Assembly (NCBI GenBank): GCA_905221605.1
Contig: CAJNDS010002344.1
Location: 312,883-376,882, forward strand
Origin: Symbiodinium natans
Lineage: Eukaryota > Sar > Dinophyceae > Suessiales > Symbiodiniaceae
Reading direction: 5' to 3'
Length of the DNA: 64,000 nucleotides
Numbering within the stretch: the stretch's first letter is position 1; each line of letters begins with the position of its first letter. This document shows, piece by piece, positions 1 to 10,560 of the stretch. Made by a program: the position numbers and the translations under genes. A model generated the notes under the pieces. That model was not told the origin of the DNA and did no database searches. It saw nothing but the letters and a program-made list of their open reading frames with translations.

Positions 1-1093
1 CGAGATGTTGCAGCAGGTCGTGCCAGGCAACGTCGACTGGAATCGAAACCTCTTAGAATGTGAACTTCCGCCACTTTTCCTTGCGGTTGTTAACAATGTG
101 TGCGACCGAACCCCGGCTCAACAGCAGACGCGGCTCCAGATGATCAGCTGGATGGTACGGTCAGGGGCAGATCCCCTGCACAAGGTTTCTTCAAGCATCG
201 TCAAGACATTTTCTGCAGCAGGGGAACAGGCCTTCAAGGTCAGTTGTAATGGTCACAGTGCAATCTCAATATGTTGTGCCTTCCTTCGGCTTTTGCAGCA
301 ACAGGATGATGGCGAAAGCTGGTCAGCAGCGATCAAGTGTGTAGAAGAAATGTTGACGACCCTCTCGCGGGCTCCGATGCGAAGACCCCAGCTAGTTTCG
401 GTGCGGCAGGGTGTCGTGAACTTGTGGGAGTCGATCCGGGACATGGACTCCACGTACGATGTCATCTTCGAAGCAGCAGACGGGGAGGTAGCAGCCCACG
501 ACCTCATCCTCATGGCCTCCTCACCTGTGTTGAGGGCCATGTTGGAGTCCGCCATGAAAGAAGGTGCAAATCGCCGCATTCGGGTCGGAGACTCGTCGAG
601 CAGCGGCGTGACGCTCTTCGTGGACATGCTGTAGCTAGGTGTAGGACCTGGGATATGGTGCAGTTCCTTTTAGGGTGTTTAACAAGTATCTTGCTGATGA
701 ATAGGGCCTTGTTTTTCACAGAGGGTTCGAAGGGCCAAGCTAAGCTAGGCACAAGCTAGGTACACGGGCTCAACGTGCCTCGAGCTCGACTACAAGACCA
801 TGCTTACAGCCTTCGAATTGGCCCACCGCTGGCAAGTGCAGCACGTTGTAGACATTCTTGTGGATGGATTGTGCAGGCTTGTCGGTGTGGACAGCTTTGT
901 GGAAATCGCAGAAGCCGCGATTCTCAAGGACTCCGCCCCCTTAAAGGCAGCTTGCGCTGCTTTCGGGGCGAAGAACGCCGAGATCCAGTCGATGCTGAAG
1001 AAGAACAGCGTGCCCCCAGCTGTGAGACAGCTGATGGGCGAGCCTGAGACAGAGAGGCCAGAGCCAGGAAAGCCCAAACGGCGAAGGCTCTAA
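1..1093 (+). CDS. BTB/POZ domain protein, 3' part (exons 1-630 and 760-1093)
   Basis: The reading frame is open from the window edge to a TAA at 1091-1093. The Met at base 5 may or may not be the start, because the frame stays open upstream; from it the spliced protein is 319 aa. The N-terminal third contains an ankyrin-like fragment (ISWMVRSGADPL). Around residues 150-260 lies a BTB-type core: YDVIFEAADGEVAAHD, then SSPVLRAML, then after the splice junction LDYKTMLTAFELAHRWQVQ and a BACK-like helical region. The C-terminus KPKRRRL looks like a nuclear localisation signal. BTB domains mediate dimerisation and often recruit Cullin-3 ligases; that role is family knowledge, not shown here. Proteins with this arrangement and basic tail are abundant in Symbiodinium. 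Removing 631-759 joins CT to GTAC and keeps the frame. Confidence 0.85.
631..759 (+). mobile_element. Intron of the BTB gene, introner-like, GT-AG
   Basis: The 129-bp intron starts GTAGCTAGG and ends AAGCTAG before GTACACGGG. The bases GTAG at the left and GTAC to the right look like a 4-bp target-site duplication, and CTAG occurs at both element ends. The left copy supplies the GT donor and the element end supplies the AG acceptor. Confidence 0.6.
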
Positions 1094-1699
1094 TGATGTG
1101 AATGCACACTTTCAGTCGAGTTCAGCAACACTAGCGAACAAGCATCCAGGTTTCATTGGCGTGGGGTGCCGCTACAGTCTGCGCAGAAGGGAAGTCACGG
1201 CGTGCAGCGCCACTTGCCTGCGCAAACTTCGCTTCACGGACGGGCTGCGCATGTGATTCAGCAAGCTCCCGGTGTTGAGAACAGACGCTGTGGGGTGGAA
1301 TTAGGGAATAGAAGCGTTCAGGGCAGCATCCTAAACCCTAAGCTGCAGGTTCCATTGAGAACTGAGAGTCCCACCTCAGCTTCTTAAGCACCCTGAAGTT
1401 ACGACCGATCACGCTTGAACCCCCTCAACCCCAAACCCTAAACCCGACTTCTGCCGGACCGGAACGACAGTGGTTTCGGGCCTAAGGTTGCTTGGGAACC
1501 CGTTTGAAAACTTGAAATCGTTTCTCGCGAGCGCATTAGATACACGGGGCATTCTCTTTGGGCCTTTGAGAGGTCCCTTTGAATAAGGGGTTTCTATTGT
1601 ATTTGGGGTGAAGTGTTTACAGTTTGCGCACTTGAATATCCCAAAGGCTCTAAACAGCCCAGAGTAGGTGATTAGACCCCAATGTAGGTATGGAGTCCG

Positions 1700-1826
1700 A
1701 GGTCCTATAGGGTATTATAGGGTATAATAGGGCCTTTTAAGGGATTATAGGGAGTAATAGGGCCTTTTAAGGGAATATATGGTATAATAGCGCCTTTTAA
1801 GGGTATTATAGGGTATGGGGGGCTTC
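1700..1826. repeat. TATAGGGTATTATAGGG / GGGCCTTTTAAGGG tandem repeat
   Basis: Four imperfect units of roughly 30-35 bp alternate GGGTATTATAGGGTA with the palindromic word CCTTTTAAGG. Confidence 0.7.
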
Positions 1827-2248
1827 TGTAAAAAATAAGGGGCACCCTTTTCGCGGATCCCTTTTCAGGGATGCTTTATGTGATGGATGATTCAGGGTTT
1901 TGTGGGTAAGGGTCGTTTAGCACTTCGGGTAATAAGCTAGTTTGGAGTGTAGGGTCAGGTTTTTAAATGGTAGTTATGAATGTAATAAAATCCACTAGTC
2001 TCAACTTCGCTCGCCATTTGTATCCTCGTAGCTTCACATCGCTCTGTAGGGGTTTTATGTGCGCAGGTTGTAGTACTAAAAATCCAATGTTTTTTGTTAA
2101 CTAGCCCATTGACTTTCATGTCGGCTTCTCAGAGGCAGTTACAAAAAGCTCGGAAACTGATCAACAACCATATGAACACGGTCAAAGAATGAGTCGTGGG
2201 TTTTCGACCGTGAGACAGGGTTCCTTGTCAAGAGAGTTCCTGTCACGT

Positions 2249-2386
2249 AGAAAGACTCAAGATGGTACGACTGCTATGTCGGGTTCTCTTGTGGCTTGGA
2301 CACAGAAGCTGGGCCTTGCCGAGGGTGGGTTCCTTCTACAGTGGGTAGAAAGACTCATGATGGTAGTTTCTATGTTGGGGTTCTCC
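2249..2386. repeat. Imperfect direct repeat of about 40 bp
   Basis: The segment at 2249-2290 beginning GTAGAAAGACTCAAGATGG recurs at 2345-2386 as GTAGAAAGACTCATGATGG, with the same GGGTTCTC ending. It indicates a local tandem duplication with about 95 bp spacing. Confidence 0.7.
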
Positions 2387-2588
2387 GGGTCTTGGGGGCG
2401 GGTGGAAAATCCGTTAGAAAGATGCGCGCGGCATGCGAGTTAGGATTTCGCGGGCGAACTCATGGTTCTCACCGGTGCACGGAGTGGATGAGCGATGAAT
2501 CCCTAAACCCTAAACCCTAAACCCGAACCCTAAACCCTAAACCCTAAACCCTAAACCCTTATAAACCCTAAACCTTAAACCGCTACAG

Positions 2589-2719
2589 AAAGCTGTACGT
2601 GACACAGATGACCCAGATCCGTAGTTGCGGTTCCATGGTTTGTTCATGTGTGCCGGAAGCCCCCCTGCCCCCGATAGCTGGGTATCTCGGTCGGCCCCCG
2701 GGTTCAAGGCCTCCCTCAA
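2589..2719 (+). CDS. Candidate exon
   Basis: After acceptor-like CGCTACAG the frame reads KLYVTQMTQIRSCG and stays open to a TGA near 2719. The first 14 codons look most protein-like. The donor is not certain. It may belong to the same gene as the exons at 2932 and 3093. Confidence 0.3.
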
Positions 2720-2931
2720 CCTGAAACCCAGAGTCCTATCAAAATTTCAGCCCTAAACCCTAAACCCTAGCCCTAAACCCTAAACCCGAACCCAGGACCT
2801 TCACCCCAGACCCTACACCTTAAACCTGAACCCCTACACCCCACACCCTAAACCCTAAACCCTACACCCTAAACCCTAAACCCTAAACCCTGAACCCTGA
2901 ACCCTAAACCCTAAACCCTAGCTTCTTGCAG

Positions 2932-3261
2932 GTCAGGGTTGCCGGTGACGAGCAAGCGCGAGTTGTCCCCTGGTTCAAGGTGGGACATAACCTGACGGGC
3001 TTGGGGTTTAGGGTTTAGGGTTTAAGGTTTAGGGTTTTGGGTTTTGGGTTTTGGGTTTTGGGTTAGGGTTTATAGGGGTTCACGATCTGTAGGTTGCTTT
3101 TGCAAGAGCACACACAACTTTGTTCCTTCGTGGGCTACCTGACAATCCTTCGAGAGGCGTTTAGGCTTTTCAGGCAGCGGGTAGATGTTGCTCGAAACCC
3201 TGAACAAAATCCCCCCAAACTCTTTGAGTTTCGCGGGTTCCTGCAAGTTTTGCACAAGAAG
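2932..3261 (+). CDS. Two phase-compatible exons, unknown protein (2932-2979, 3093-3261)
   Basis: The first exon follows CTTCTTGCAG and ends AAG before GTGGGA; it reads SGLPVTSKRELSPGS with one leading and two trailing bases. The second follows GATCTGTAG and ends AAGAAG before GTGAATT; it needs exactly one leading base and reads LLLQEHTQLC to FLQVLHKK over 56 codons. The phases fit. The intron between them is mostly TTTAGGG, and CCCTAAA precedes the first exon. I do not recognise the protein; the second exon is probably helical. Confidence 0.5.
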
Positions 3262-3465
3262 GTGAATTCATCAGCGCTTGTCCGTTGCTTTCTGAGTTGC
3301 GTAGGGCACCCACGAACTTGAACCCTAGAAGCTAAACCCTAAACCCTGAACCCTAAACCCTAAACCCTACACACTGCTTGAGCCGGCGCGCCAGGACCCA
3401 GCCACAAACCGTAAACAAACCAACAAAACGTGATACACCGGTCGATCAACATCTGTGACTCTACG

Positions 3466-3652
3466 TATTTTTGGTTTATGTCCATATATATATATATATA
3501 TTGTATACGTGTTTTTGGTTTATGTACATATATATATATATATATATATATTGTATACGTATTTTGGTTTATGTACATATATATATATATATGTGTTGTA
3601 TACGTATTTTTGGTTTATATACATTATCTATATATATATATATATGTGTGTG
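3466..3652. repeat. AT-rich minisatellite, four units of about 45-50 bp
   Basis: Each unit has TTTTTGGTTTATGTACATA, a (TA)n run and TTGTATACGTA. Open frames here encode only YIYIYI tracts and are not genes. Confidence 0.85.
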
Positions 3653-3659
3653 CATGAGG

Positions 3660-5060
3660 CTATTTGGGGCCTACTTAGGTTTTGCAGTATTTAGGGACAG
3701 TATACTGTGTATGTGTATATGGTATAACTTCTGTGTATTATGTAGATATACAGGGGGGGCCAAGGTTGGAAGAGTGGGATTAAGGGTTAACCCTAAACTG
3801 GTTCACCTTTTCTGTAAAGGTTGCCCAGCGTTTTGCTGTCATATCCTTACCCCAAACCCTTACAAATCCTAAACCCTGAACCCTGAACCTTAAACCCTAA
3901 ACCCTAAACCCTAAACCCAAAACCCTGAACCCTAGCCCCCAAGCCCCCAATAAATGGAACAGCAATTGGGAGCGGGTCTTGCGTCATAGCCGCTCCTTTT
4001 GTCCAGCCATCCCGACATCTCCAATCCCCTAAGGGTAGGATCAAGGTCCCTTGATATACTAGTTGCTTAAGAAGTCCCCAAAAACATCGAAACACATAAG
4101 CAAACATATTCTTCCTTATAAGGGCATTATCGGGATCATTATCTGTCATTTTTGGGTGGTTCTTTGGCAAATAGTAGCAATATCTTAAACCCATGTAGTT
4201 CCTTGGCCTAGTCAAGGAGTGTATGGTCTCGGAGTTTCAAGGTTTCAGGGTGTCAGGGTGTCAGGGTTTCAGGGCTTAGGGATCTTAGTGTGGTCCCGTA
4301 CCTTCTTTAAAGGGTTTCGGAGTATGGGCCCTTGCTTATAGGGTAAAAAGCGTCGCAAAGCTAAGCGCCGCGCCCATGTTAGGGGGCCATGTAACTGCCG
4401 GATAGCTTGGGTTTATGGTTAGAATGGTTTTGGGGTTAGCGGGTTTAGGGTTTAGGGTTAAAGCGGTTTTTGTGAAGATAAAAGATGAGCTACGCATCTT
4501 ACCGAGGCGGCCTTGAGGGGACCTCAACATGGCCCCTTAGCTCCCTTAAAGAGTTGTTTAGGGCTTTAGCGTTTAGGGTTTAGGGTTTAGGGTTTAGGGT
4601 TTAGGGTTTAGGGGTTCTGATGTATGGGCCCTTGGGTTTTATAGGGGATTTGAGCGGAATGTGTGTGGGGGTCCCCGTTTAAGGGGTCCATACTCAGGGA
4701 CCATGTAGCTACCCGAAGACCTTGTCCCCATACACCCTAATTCGTCAACCCAAACCCACGCTACTGCTTCTTAGTCTAGGTCCTCCAGTAGGACCCTTAA
4801 TTCGCTGTTTGTTTTGGGGGGTTCCTTACTACAACTGAAGGGCAAGAAACAAAAGGGGTACCCTTATAATGAAGGAGTTACTGGGGAACCTAGAGGAATG
4901 AGGAATGATGGAATTAGGTACCCTATACAGCCCTGTAAGGGTTATAGACATACGGGAGATCGAAGGTGCCTCTTTCCCTCACGCTTAGTAAGAACCAGTA
5001 GGTAGACCCTCGACCCGGCGCGGTTTAAGGTTTAGGTTTCTAGGTTTAGGGTTTCGGCTT
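3660..5060. other. Spacer with telomere-like words, no clear gene
   Basis: The spacer holds CCCTAAA arrays near 3860-3920, TTTAGGG arrays near 4560-4615 and unique stretches at 3945-4230 and 4640-5000. I see no supported exon and no family motif. Confidence 0.4.
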
Positions 5061-5065
5061 TATAG

Positions 5066-5138
5066 TTTGTGGAGGCTGCCTGCAAGATGCTCGTGGCAGA
5101 CGGGGCGCCAGCTTTCTTGTTGGCTAGGGCATTGGGAG
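5066..5138 (+). CDS. Candidate internal exon (FVEAACKMLVADGAPAF)
   Basis: After TTTATAG the frame reads FVEAACKMLVADGAPAF and continues LLARALG, ending GGGAG before GTTTAGG. The donor is the first unit of a telomere-like run. It resembles a helical repeat. Confidence 0.4.
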
Positions 5139-5626
5139 GTTTAGGTTGACGAGTTCTGAGGGCTTAGGGTTTACTGTAGGTCTTGGGGTCTTAGGTTTTA
5201 GGGTCATAATTAGGGCTTGCGTAGGGTTGAGAAAGGGCTTAGGTTAGGGCTTAGGGTTGGGGGTTTAGGGTTCAGGGGCTAGGGTTTACAGTGCTTAGGC
5301 TATGGAGTTTGGTATGAGGCAGCTCCGTACGGTTGCTTGGCTGTTCCAGAGGCTTGTCTCGCACACCATCGTAACCCCTTCGAGAGGGAGCGCTGCTTAG
5401 GGTTTACGCAGACTGGGAGTTGTAGAGCTCATAGGGCATATGGCCCCTTGCATTCAGCATGGCAACCCAAAGCCATAAACCTAGAGATTCATAAGGGGAT
5501 TCTCTAAATGAGGGTCCCTTTTGGGAGTCCCTCCTATGTTAAGGGCGCTTAAGGGTGCCGTACTTTGTAGGGGACCCCAAAACAGGGACCCTGATTTCGA
5601 GAACTACCCAACAGCCTCAAAAGCAG

Positions 5627-5692
5627 GTGCTCAGCAAGGTCGAGGCTGAGGAAGCGGCCAACGCGAAGAAGCTGAGGCGGGATCAAGGGTAG
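5627..5692 (+). CDS. Candidate terminal exon (VLSKVEAEEAAN ... RRDQG stop)
   Basis: After AAAAGCAG the frame reads 21 codons to TAG, charged and helical: VLSKVEAEEAANAKKL then RRDQG. It is phase 0 and followed by telomere-repeat-free sequence that could be a 3' UTR. Confidence 0.45.
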   Translation: MLSKVEAEEAANAKKLRRDQG

Positions 5693-5984
5693 CACTTGCA
5701 CCCTCGAATCATCGGACCCGGGATCTTGTTTCGGTGCGCTTTAAGGGCGAACCGGCGAACCCAGCTATGGCCTCAGTGTGAAATTGAAGTTGCCAATACA
5801 AGCTTTTTCCATGCCTTACCGCAACAGCTGAGAGTGGCGGGGCCTTCCTCATGCATGGCCTTGCACCCCACATTAAGCCATAAATTGCATCCTATTCTTC
5901 ATGGTGCTGAGGGCGTCTGGGGTGTAGAGTCGCTAGCCACAACTGTCGGGTATGACCTGCTTGTATATAGGGGATAGGGTCTAG

Positions 5985-6062
5985 CCCTGGGGACCGCATG
6001 AATCCCAAAAGGGTTATAGGATGTATGATTGCAATTTTGGGGTGAACATTTGGTCCCGCCAG
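5985..6062 (+). mobile_element. Partial introner family A copy upstream of gene 1
   Basis: CTGGGGACCGCATGAATCCC pairs imperfectly with GGGTGAACATTTGGTCCCGCC, as in the family A elements inside gene 2. It is shortened and lies 90 bp before the start codon of the 6149 gene. Confidence 0.5.
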
Positions 6063-6148
6063 TCTTCATGCGCAGGCATGGCGGCTCTGGAATTCCTGAC
6101 TTTAGAGGCCAAAAGTGCCTGACTCAAGGCGCCTCTCTCCACCCCAAG

Positions 6149-8041
6149 ATGCTGCACATCCGCAAGCTGTCGGGCGAAGAGGTGACCGCCGTGCCTGTGG
6201 AGGAGACGATGAGTGTGAAGGGAGTGAAGCGGCGCTTGCAGGAGGAGCATGGCCTGCCGCCCCGCTTCCGGCAGAGGCTCGTCCTCCAGGGCGCCAATCT
6301 GGACGATACCGATAAGCTGGACTCACCACAGGACCTTGAACTTGTTGTGCTTTCTTTCTCCGGCGCTTCTGAGAAGCAAGGGCGCGAGCTGATAGCCGCT
6401 GCCTTAACCGGTTCCGTGAAGGAGGCGGGCGTTTTCCACAACTACGGGGCGAAGCTGAAACACATATTGTCGTCAATATTCGTTACCGGTTTCCCTCCTC
6501 CTCCTCCTCCTCCTCCTCCTCCTCCTCCTCCTCCGCTGTTTTGTCATCGTCAACGAAGGCATCATCCTCCTCCATCTCATTCATCATAGGGTCATCATCA
6601 TCATCATCATCATCATCCTTATATGGGGGTTTACGAAAATAGGGGATCCCAATATAGATCCCCAAATTGTAGGAGCCCCCTATAATAAGAACCCCAATAA
6701 AGTACCCTCAACGTCGGAAACCCCCCAATGTTGGCGGGGGTGCTGTTGGACGTCACGGTGAGGACCCCCCAGGCCCCAGGACCTCCCTAAGCACCGGAAG
6801 CCAGTAGGTCGAGTCCATGCTGCTGCTGCCCCTGGACCCAAATGTGGCCGTACCTTGGGGAGTACATAATTGAGTTTGGGGTTTAGGCTTGACGGAGCCT
6901 ATAGGGGGGGATTCAGGGTTTTTGTGCTTCAGGATGTCTAGTTTTAGGGTTTAGGGTTTTCTGATGGAAACGAACTCAAGAAGGGTCTTCGGTGACCTAC
7001 GATCCTAGCTTAAGCCTCCAGGTAGTCCGCAAGCTAGGATGCCCAGTAGCCCTTTAAGCAAAAAAGGGCACCCTTTTTAAGCCTAGGCCTAGGTTACTGG
7101 GCAGCCTAGCAAGGTAGCTGGCCGGACGGCGCTGTTATGTGCAGCGGGGAGGGGCCACGTTGAAGTCCTGCATTTGTTGGCGGAGGCGGGCGCCGACATC
7201 AACTTTGCCGACGAGTGTGGCAACACAGCCCTGATCCTTTGTCATAGTGGGGTAACATTTTACATTTTCAAGGGTACTTAGACTCAATAAGGAATAGATG
7301 TTTTAAATACTATCCCAACCATGAACTAGGATCATGGCAGCATGCATGGGCCGGGCTCCCGTCACACGTTTCCTGGTGGAGGCATGTGCCGACATGGACA
7401 AGGCCAATGTTGAAGGCCGCACGGCCCTGATGCGCGCTGCTGCATTCGGCCATGTTGAAGTCGCACGTATACTGGTGGAGGCCGGGGCCAACAAGAATGT
7501 GGCCGAGAGCAATGACCACGGCCTCACAGCCCTGATGAGTGCAGCTATGTGGGGCCGAGTTGAAATTACGCGATTGCTGCTGGAGGCTGGCGCCGACAAG
7601 GACTTGGCGGCTGCCCCCAATGGTTTCACAGCCCTGATGTGGGCGGCCGGTACTGTTATGGATGCAGGTATGCGTGGCCATGTTGACATTGTGCGTTTGC
7701 TGGTGGAGGCTGGGGCCGACAAGGACTCGGCCGACAGCAGTGGCCGTACAGCCCTGATGATCGCGGCTACTCGCGGCCGGCTCGAAGTCGTGCGCGTGCT
7801 GGTAGAGGCCGGAGCCGACAAGGACGTGGCCGACCACAAGGGCCACACGGCCTTGATGATCGCAGCTATCCGTGGCCATCTTGAGGTCGTGCGCTTGCTG
7901 GTGGAGGCCGGCGCCGACAAGGACCTGACCGACAAGGAAGGCAACACAGTGATGATCGCAGCTGGGGATGGTCATGCTGAAACTTGCCGGTTGCTGGCAG
8001 AACCGGCCGCGAAGCGAAGAAGGCTCGTCTCACCAGCTTAG
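6149..8041 (+). CDS. Ubiquitin-like + ankyrin-repeat protein 1 (exons 6149-6424, 6808-6849, 7114-7232, 7330-8041)
   Basis: Four exons join in frame to 1,149 nt, a 382-aa protein ending in TAG. Residues 1 to about 75 form a ubiquitin-like domain (MLHIRKLSGEEVTAVPVEE, then LPPRFRQRLVLQG). ELIAAALTGSVKE leads into VESMLLLPLDPN and then seven ankyrin repeats plus a partial one, each with TALM, GHVEV, LLVEAGADKD features. The C-terminus AAKRRRLVSPA is basic. I chose Met 6149 because it matches the start of the paralogue at 17652. Ankyrin repeats bind proteins; the ubiquitin-like head may link to ubiquitin pathways, but the cellular role is unknown. The same architecture is expanded in Symbiodinium. 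The acceptor-like CTCTCTCCACCCCAAG directly before ATG could be a trans-splice site. Confidence 0.88.
6425..6807 (+). other. GC-AG intron 1 of gene 1, conserved with gene 2
   Basis: The intron begins GCGGGCG after GSVKE and ends CCAGTAG before GTCGAGTCC. The paralogue has a GC-AG intron at the same phase-0 position (18040), so this intron predates the duplication. It contains (CCT)n at about 6492-6535 and (TCA)n at about 6594-6617. Confidence 0.8.
6850..7113 (+). mobile_element. Intron 2 of gene 1, introner-like, GT-AG
   Basis: The intron starts GTACCTTGGGGAG and ends CCTAGCAAG before GTAGCTGG. GTAC/GTAG is an imperfect 4-bp target-site duplication and CTTGGGGA matches the family A end. A telomere-like stretch near 6945-6958 lies inside. 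The paralogue has no intron here. Confidence 0.65.
7233..7329 (+). mobile_element. Intron 3 of gene 1, introner with GATC duplication, GA-AG
   Basis: The 97-bp intron starts GATCCTTTGTCATAG and ends CATGAACTAG before GATCATGG. GATC is duplicated perfectly. The ends form an imperfect inverted repeat (CTTTGTCATAGTGGGGTA against CTAGTTCATGGTTGGGATA). The retained sequence continues TALI-MAAC in frame. Confidence 0.75.
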
Positions 8042-8137
8042 ACAGTACAGAGTTTCGATCATGCCTGAGGAACAAGCCCACTCCCCCGAGGAGTGATGAT
8101 GGTATATCTCCGATAATTTTGGGTTTCGACCTTTCCC

Positions 8138-8238
8138 GTAAGCGTCCATGGACCCATATACAGTATACTTTTGGGCCGGGAAGGGGTGACTATATAGTAG
8201 CTTTATGCTATATAGGTAGATGGACCTTTGGGGCCTGA
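8138..8238. mobile_element. Palindromic element, family D copy
   Basis: CGTCCATGGACCCATATACAG pairs loosely with CTATATAGGTAGATGGACC, with TTTTGGGCC inside. Better copies are at 21870, 23648, 40310 and 44672. Confidence 0.5.
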
Positions 8239-8345
8239 AACCCTAAACCCTTATAATAAGGGTTATATTGGGGGGCTCTTGAGCAAATAGTAGTAGCTAA
8301 AGCTTGGAGACCAAAACCCTAAACCCCAAAACCGCATGAATCCCC

Positions 8346-8474
8346 GAAGGGTTTACGGATCATGAACCCTAATAGGGGATGACTGTGGCAAGACCAAAAC
8401 CCAAAACCCTAAACCCGAAAACCCGTAGAAGGGTTTATGGATCATGAACCCAAATAGGGGATGACTGTGACAGA
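8346..8474. repeat. Duplicated 47-bp segment around a telomere-like run
   Basis: GAAGGGTTTACGGATCATGAACC to GATGACTGTGGCA recurs as GAAGGGTTTATGGATCATGAACC to GATGACTGTGACA, separated by CCCTAAA-type words. Confidence 0.7.
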
Positions 8475-8746
8475 ATATGGCATCTGATCCCAATTTTGTG
8501 CCGCAGCAGCCCTGACATCTGGTTTAGGGGTTTAGGGTTTAGGGCTTGGGTTTCGGGTTGAGGGTTTACAGTTTAGGGTTTAGGGTTTATAAGGTTTAGG
8601 GTAGTTTAGAGTTTAGGGTTTAGGGAACATAGCTGGTTCGTGGAGGTTAACAGCCCGATACGCTTCTTCCCGGGCTTAGGGTTTGGGATTTAGGGTTTAG
8701 GGTTTAGGGTTTACTAAGCAGACTCGGGCATGTCTTGATGAAGCAG

Positions 8747-8813
8747 GGGACAGCAGCCTCAACAGTTTTGGCCGGGGCTCGGGAGGGGCCAGGGGACCGC
8801 TCAGCCCACGAGC
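8747..8813 (+). CDS. Candidate exon (DSSLNSFGRGSGG ... PLSPR)
   Basis: After GATGAAGCAG one frame reads DSSLNSFGRGSGGARGPLSPR (split here as DSSLNSFGRGSGG and ARGPLSPR), low-complexity Gly/Ser/Arg. It abuts the family E element at 8814, which could be its downstream intron. Confidence 0.3.
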
Positions 8814-8967
8814 CTTGGGATGTTCCCCCATATACTAGCAACTAACAATCCTTAATCCCTAAACCCTAAACCCTAAACCCTAAACCCTAAACCCTAAACC
8901 CTCGGGATTACAGTACCCCCTAATTCTTCGTCTCCCAATTAAGGACTGTTAGTCAGGGGGCACATCC
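8814..8967 (+). mobile_element. Family E element split by a CCCTAAA array
   Basis: CTTGGGATGTTCCCCC opens the element and AGTCAGGGGGCACATCC closes it, as in intact family E copies (12214, 23299, 27184). A run of about seven CCCTAAA units occupies 8855-8902 inside it. Confidence 0.65.
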
Positions 8968-9270
8968 ACATGCCTAAATCCTCCAGCCTCCACCATGTCT
9001 ACAGCAAAAAAACAGGTCAATTCCTCAGCCTTATCTGAACCCCAGTAGGGTTTAGGGTGGCTTAGGATTCAGGGTTTAGGGTTTAGGGTGTACATCCTAA
9101 ACGCCCGTGAACACACTTCAACTCCCGACGCCCCGGGCCCAAATATGGTAGAGTCACCATTACTGGATGCCCCAACAAATTCCTTCAGGACCAAATGAAC
9201 CCTAAAATTGGGATCATGTACCCTATATCACTTTCGTGAGTCCGGATAAGGGGCACTTGGTGTGATCCAG

Positions 9271-9314
9271 AGCCCCGCAAGCTCACGGACGAGGAGCTGA
9301 AAGGCTTAGCCTGA
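9271..9314 (+). CDS. Candidate terminal exon (PRKLTDEELKGLA stop)
   Basis: After TGTGATCCAG the frame with two leading bases reads PRKLTDEELKGLA then TGA. The charged helix looks protein-like. Confidence 0.35.
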
Positions 9315-9481
9315 AGCTACTACGCATGCAGTTTACCTAGGACCCAGACTAAGCCCTTATTCCCTTGTCTTACGGTTTGGGTTCCCTTGCAAAAAGGGCA
9401 TGCTTGGGTCTGTAGATACCAAATTTGTCAACCCACACCGCAAATCGTAAACCCTAGGACACGCACCTTCAACCCCAAAGA

Positions 9482-9873
9482 GTCCTAAACCCAAAACCCT
9501 AAACCCTAAACCCTAAACCCTAAACCCTAAACCCTAAACCCTAAACCCTAAACCCTAAACCCTAAACCCTAAACCCTAAACCTTGACTTCACTGTCCAAA
9601 CTATTAGTTGAGTCGGTGCTAGAGCTTCGTCCAAGGATTTGTTGTCCGAAGACTTTCATGTCTCATGGCTGCCTAGACCGACTCTAAACGCTAAACCCTA
9701 AGCCCTAAACCCCTAAACCCCTAAACCCCTAAACCCTAAACCCCTAAACCCTTTACCCTAAACCCTAAACCCTAAACCCTAAACCCTAAACCCCTAAACC
9801 CCTAAACCCTAAACCCCTAAACCCTAAACCCCTAAACCCTAAACCCTAAACCCTAAACCCTAAACCCTAAACC
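9482..9873. repeat. CCCTAAA arrays flanking a unique 100-bp island
   Basis: Near-perfect CCCTAAA units run at 9487-9582; after a unique island, mixed CCCTAAA and CCCCTAAA units run at 9685-9873. Confidence 0.95.
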
Positions 9874-9895
9874 CTCGACACTAGCCCGGTTCCAG

Positions 9896-9998
9896 GAAGC
9901 AAAGCCGCACCGTCGCAGTGAATGAGTGCCGCGTGGACACCGTCTCGAGGCGCTCGGGATGGTTTTCAGATTCAAGCAATCGACTCGCGGCCTTAGAA
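9896..9998 (+). CDS. Candidate exon (KQSRTVAVNECRVDTVSRR ...)
   Basis: After GGTTCCAG the frame reads KQSRTVAVNECRVDTVSRR then SGWFSDSSNRLAALEG, about 35 codons without a stop. CCCTAAA lies upstream and TTTAGGG downstream. The donor is uncertain. Confidence 0.4.
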
Positions 9999-10461
9999 GG
10001 GGGGGTTTAGGGTTTAGGGTTTAGGGTTTAGGGTTTAGGGTTAGGGTTTTCAGGGTTTTCAGGGTTTTCAGGGTTTTTGGGTTGAGGGTTTCGGGTTTGT
10101 GGGGTTGCATGAGGGTTTGGGGTTTACCCTAAGGCTCCAAGAACTCGTGTTTCAGGGTGGTCGGTCGGGCCCTTTACCCCCAACTTTAGGCTTAAGATAT
10201 AGGTCTTTTGTGGTAAGTGTTTAAGGTTTTGGGGTTCAGGTTCCGGGCTTTAGGGGTTTAAGCATGTCGGGTTTCGGGTCAAGGTCTTGAGGTTAAGGTT
10301 TCGAGGTTGTTATGGCTTAAGGTCGACGGTTTAGTGCTTACGGATGATGGCTTGAGGTATTGGGGTTCTATACCCCCAATGCCCGAAACCCCACCCCAAA
10401 CCCTAAACCCTGGACCCGGCCTCCACACGCCTAGGCCCCCCACGCCAAAACCTCACTTCCC

Positions 10462-10515
10462 ATGGCCAATGGGTCCTTTGTTGTGAATCCTTATCTCCTG
10501 AACATAGATGGTGGG
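10462..10515 (+). CDS. Candidate first exon (MANGSFVVNPYLLNIDG)
   Basis: The frame starting at ATG 10462 reads MANGSFVVNPYLLNIDG and could end before GTGGGACC at about 10511. Downstream translation runs into a TA/CT microsatellite. Confidence 0.3.
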
Positions 10516-10560
10516 ACCAAAAATATATGTATATGTGTATATATATGTACATATATATGC

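Larger units (their letters stand above)
1094..2500. other. 3' flank of the BTB gene and noncoding spacer
   Basis: Bases 1094-1380 are telomere-repeat-poor and probably the 3' UTR. Beyond this I see diverged telomere-like words and no convincing exon. A long open frame at 2189-2443 overlaps a local duplication and has no family signature. Confidence 0.4.

Noticed and set aside
6492-6535. Poly-proline coding tract continuing gene 1 exon 1
   Set aside because: The (CCT)n run lies inside the conserved GC-AG intron; the paralogue splices at the same point before it.
7303-7975. Long minus-strand open frames over the ankyrin repeats of gene 1
   Set aside because: They are antisense shadows of a repetitive GC-rich coding region; the plus strand has the ankyrin consensus and correct splicing.
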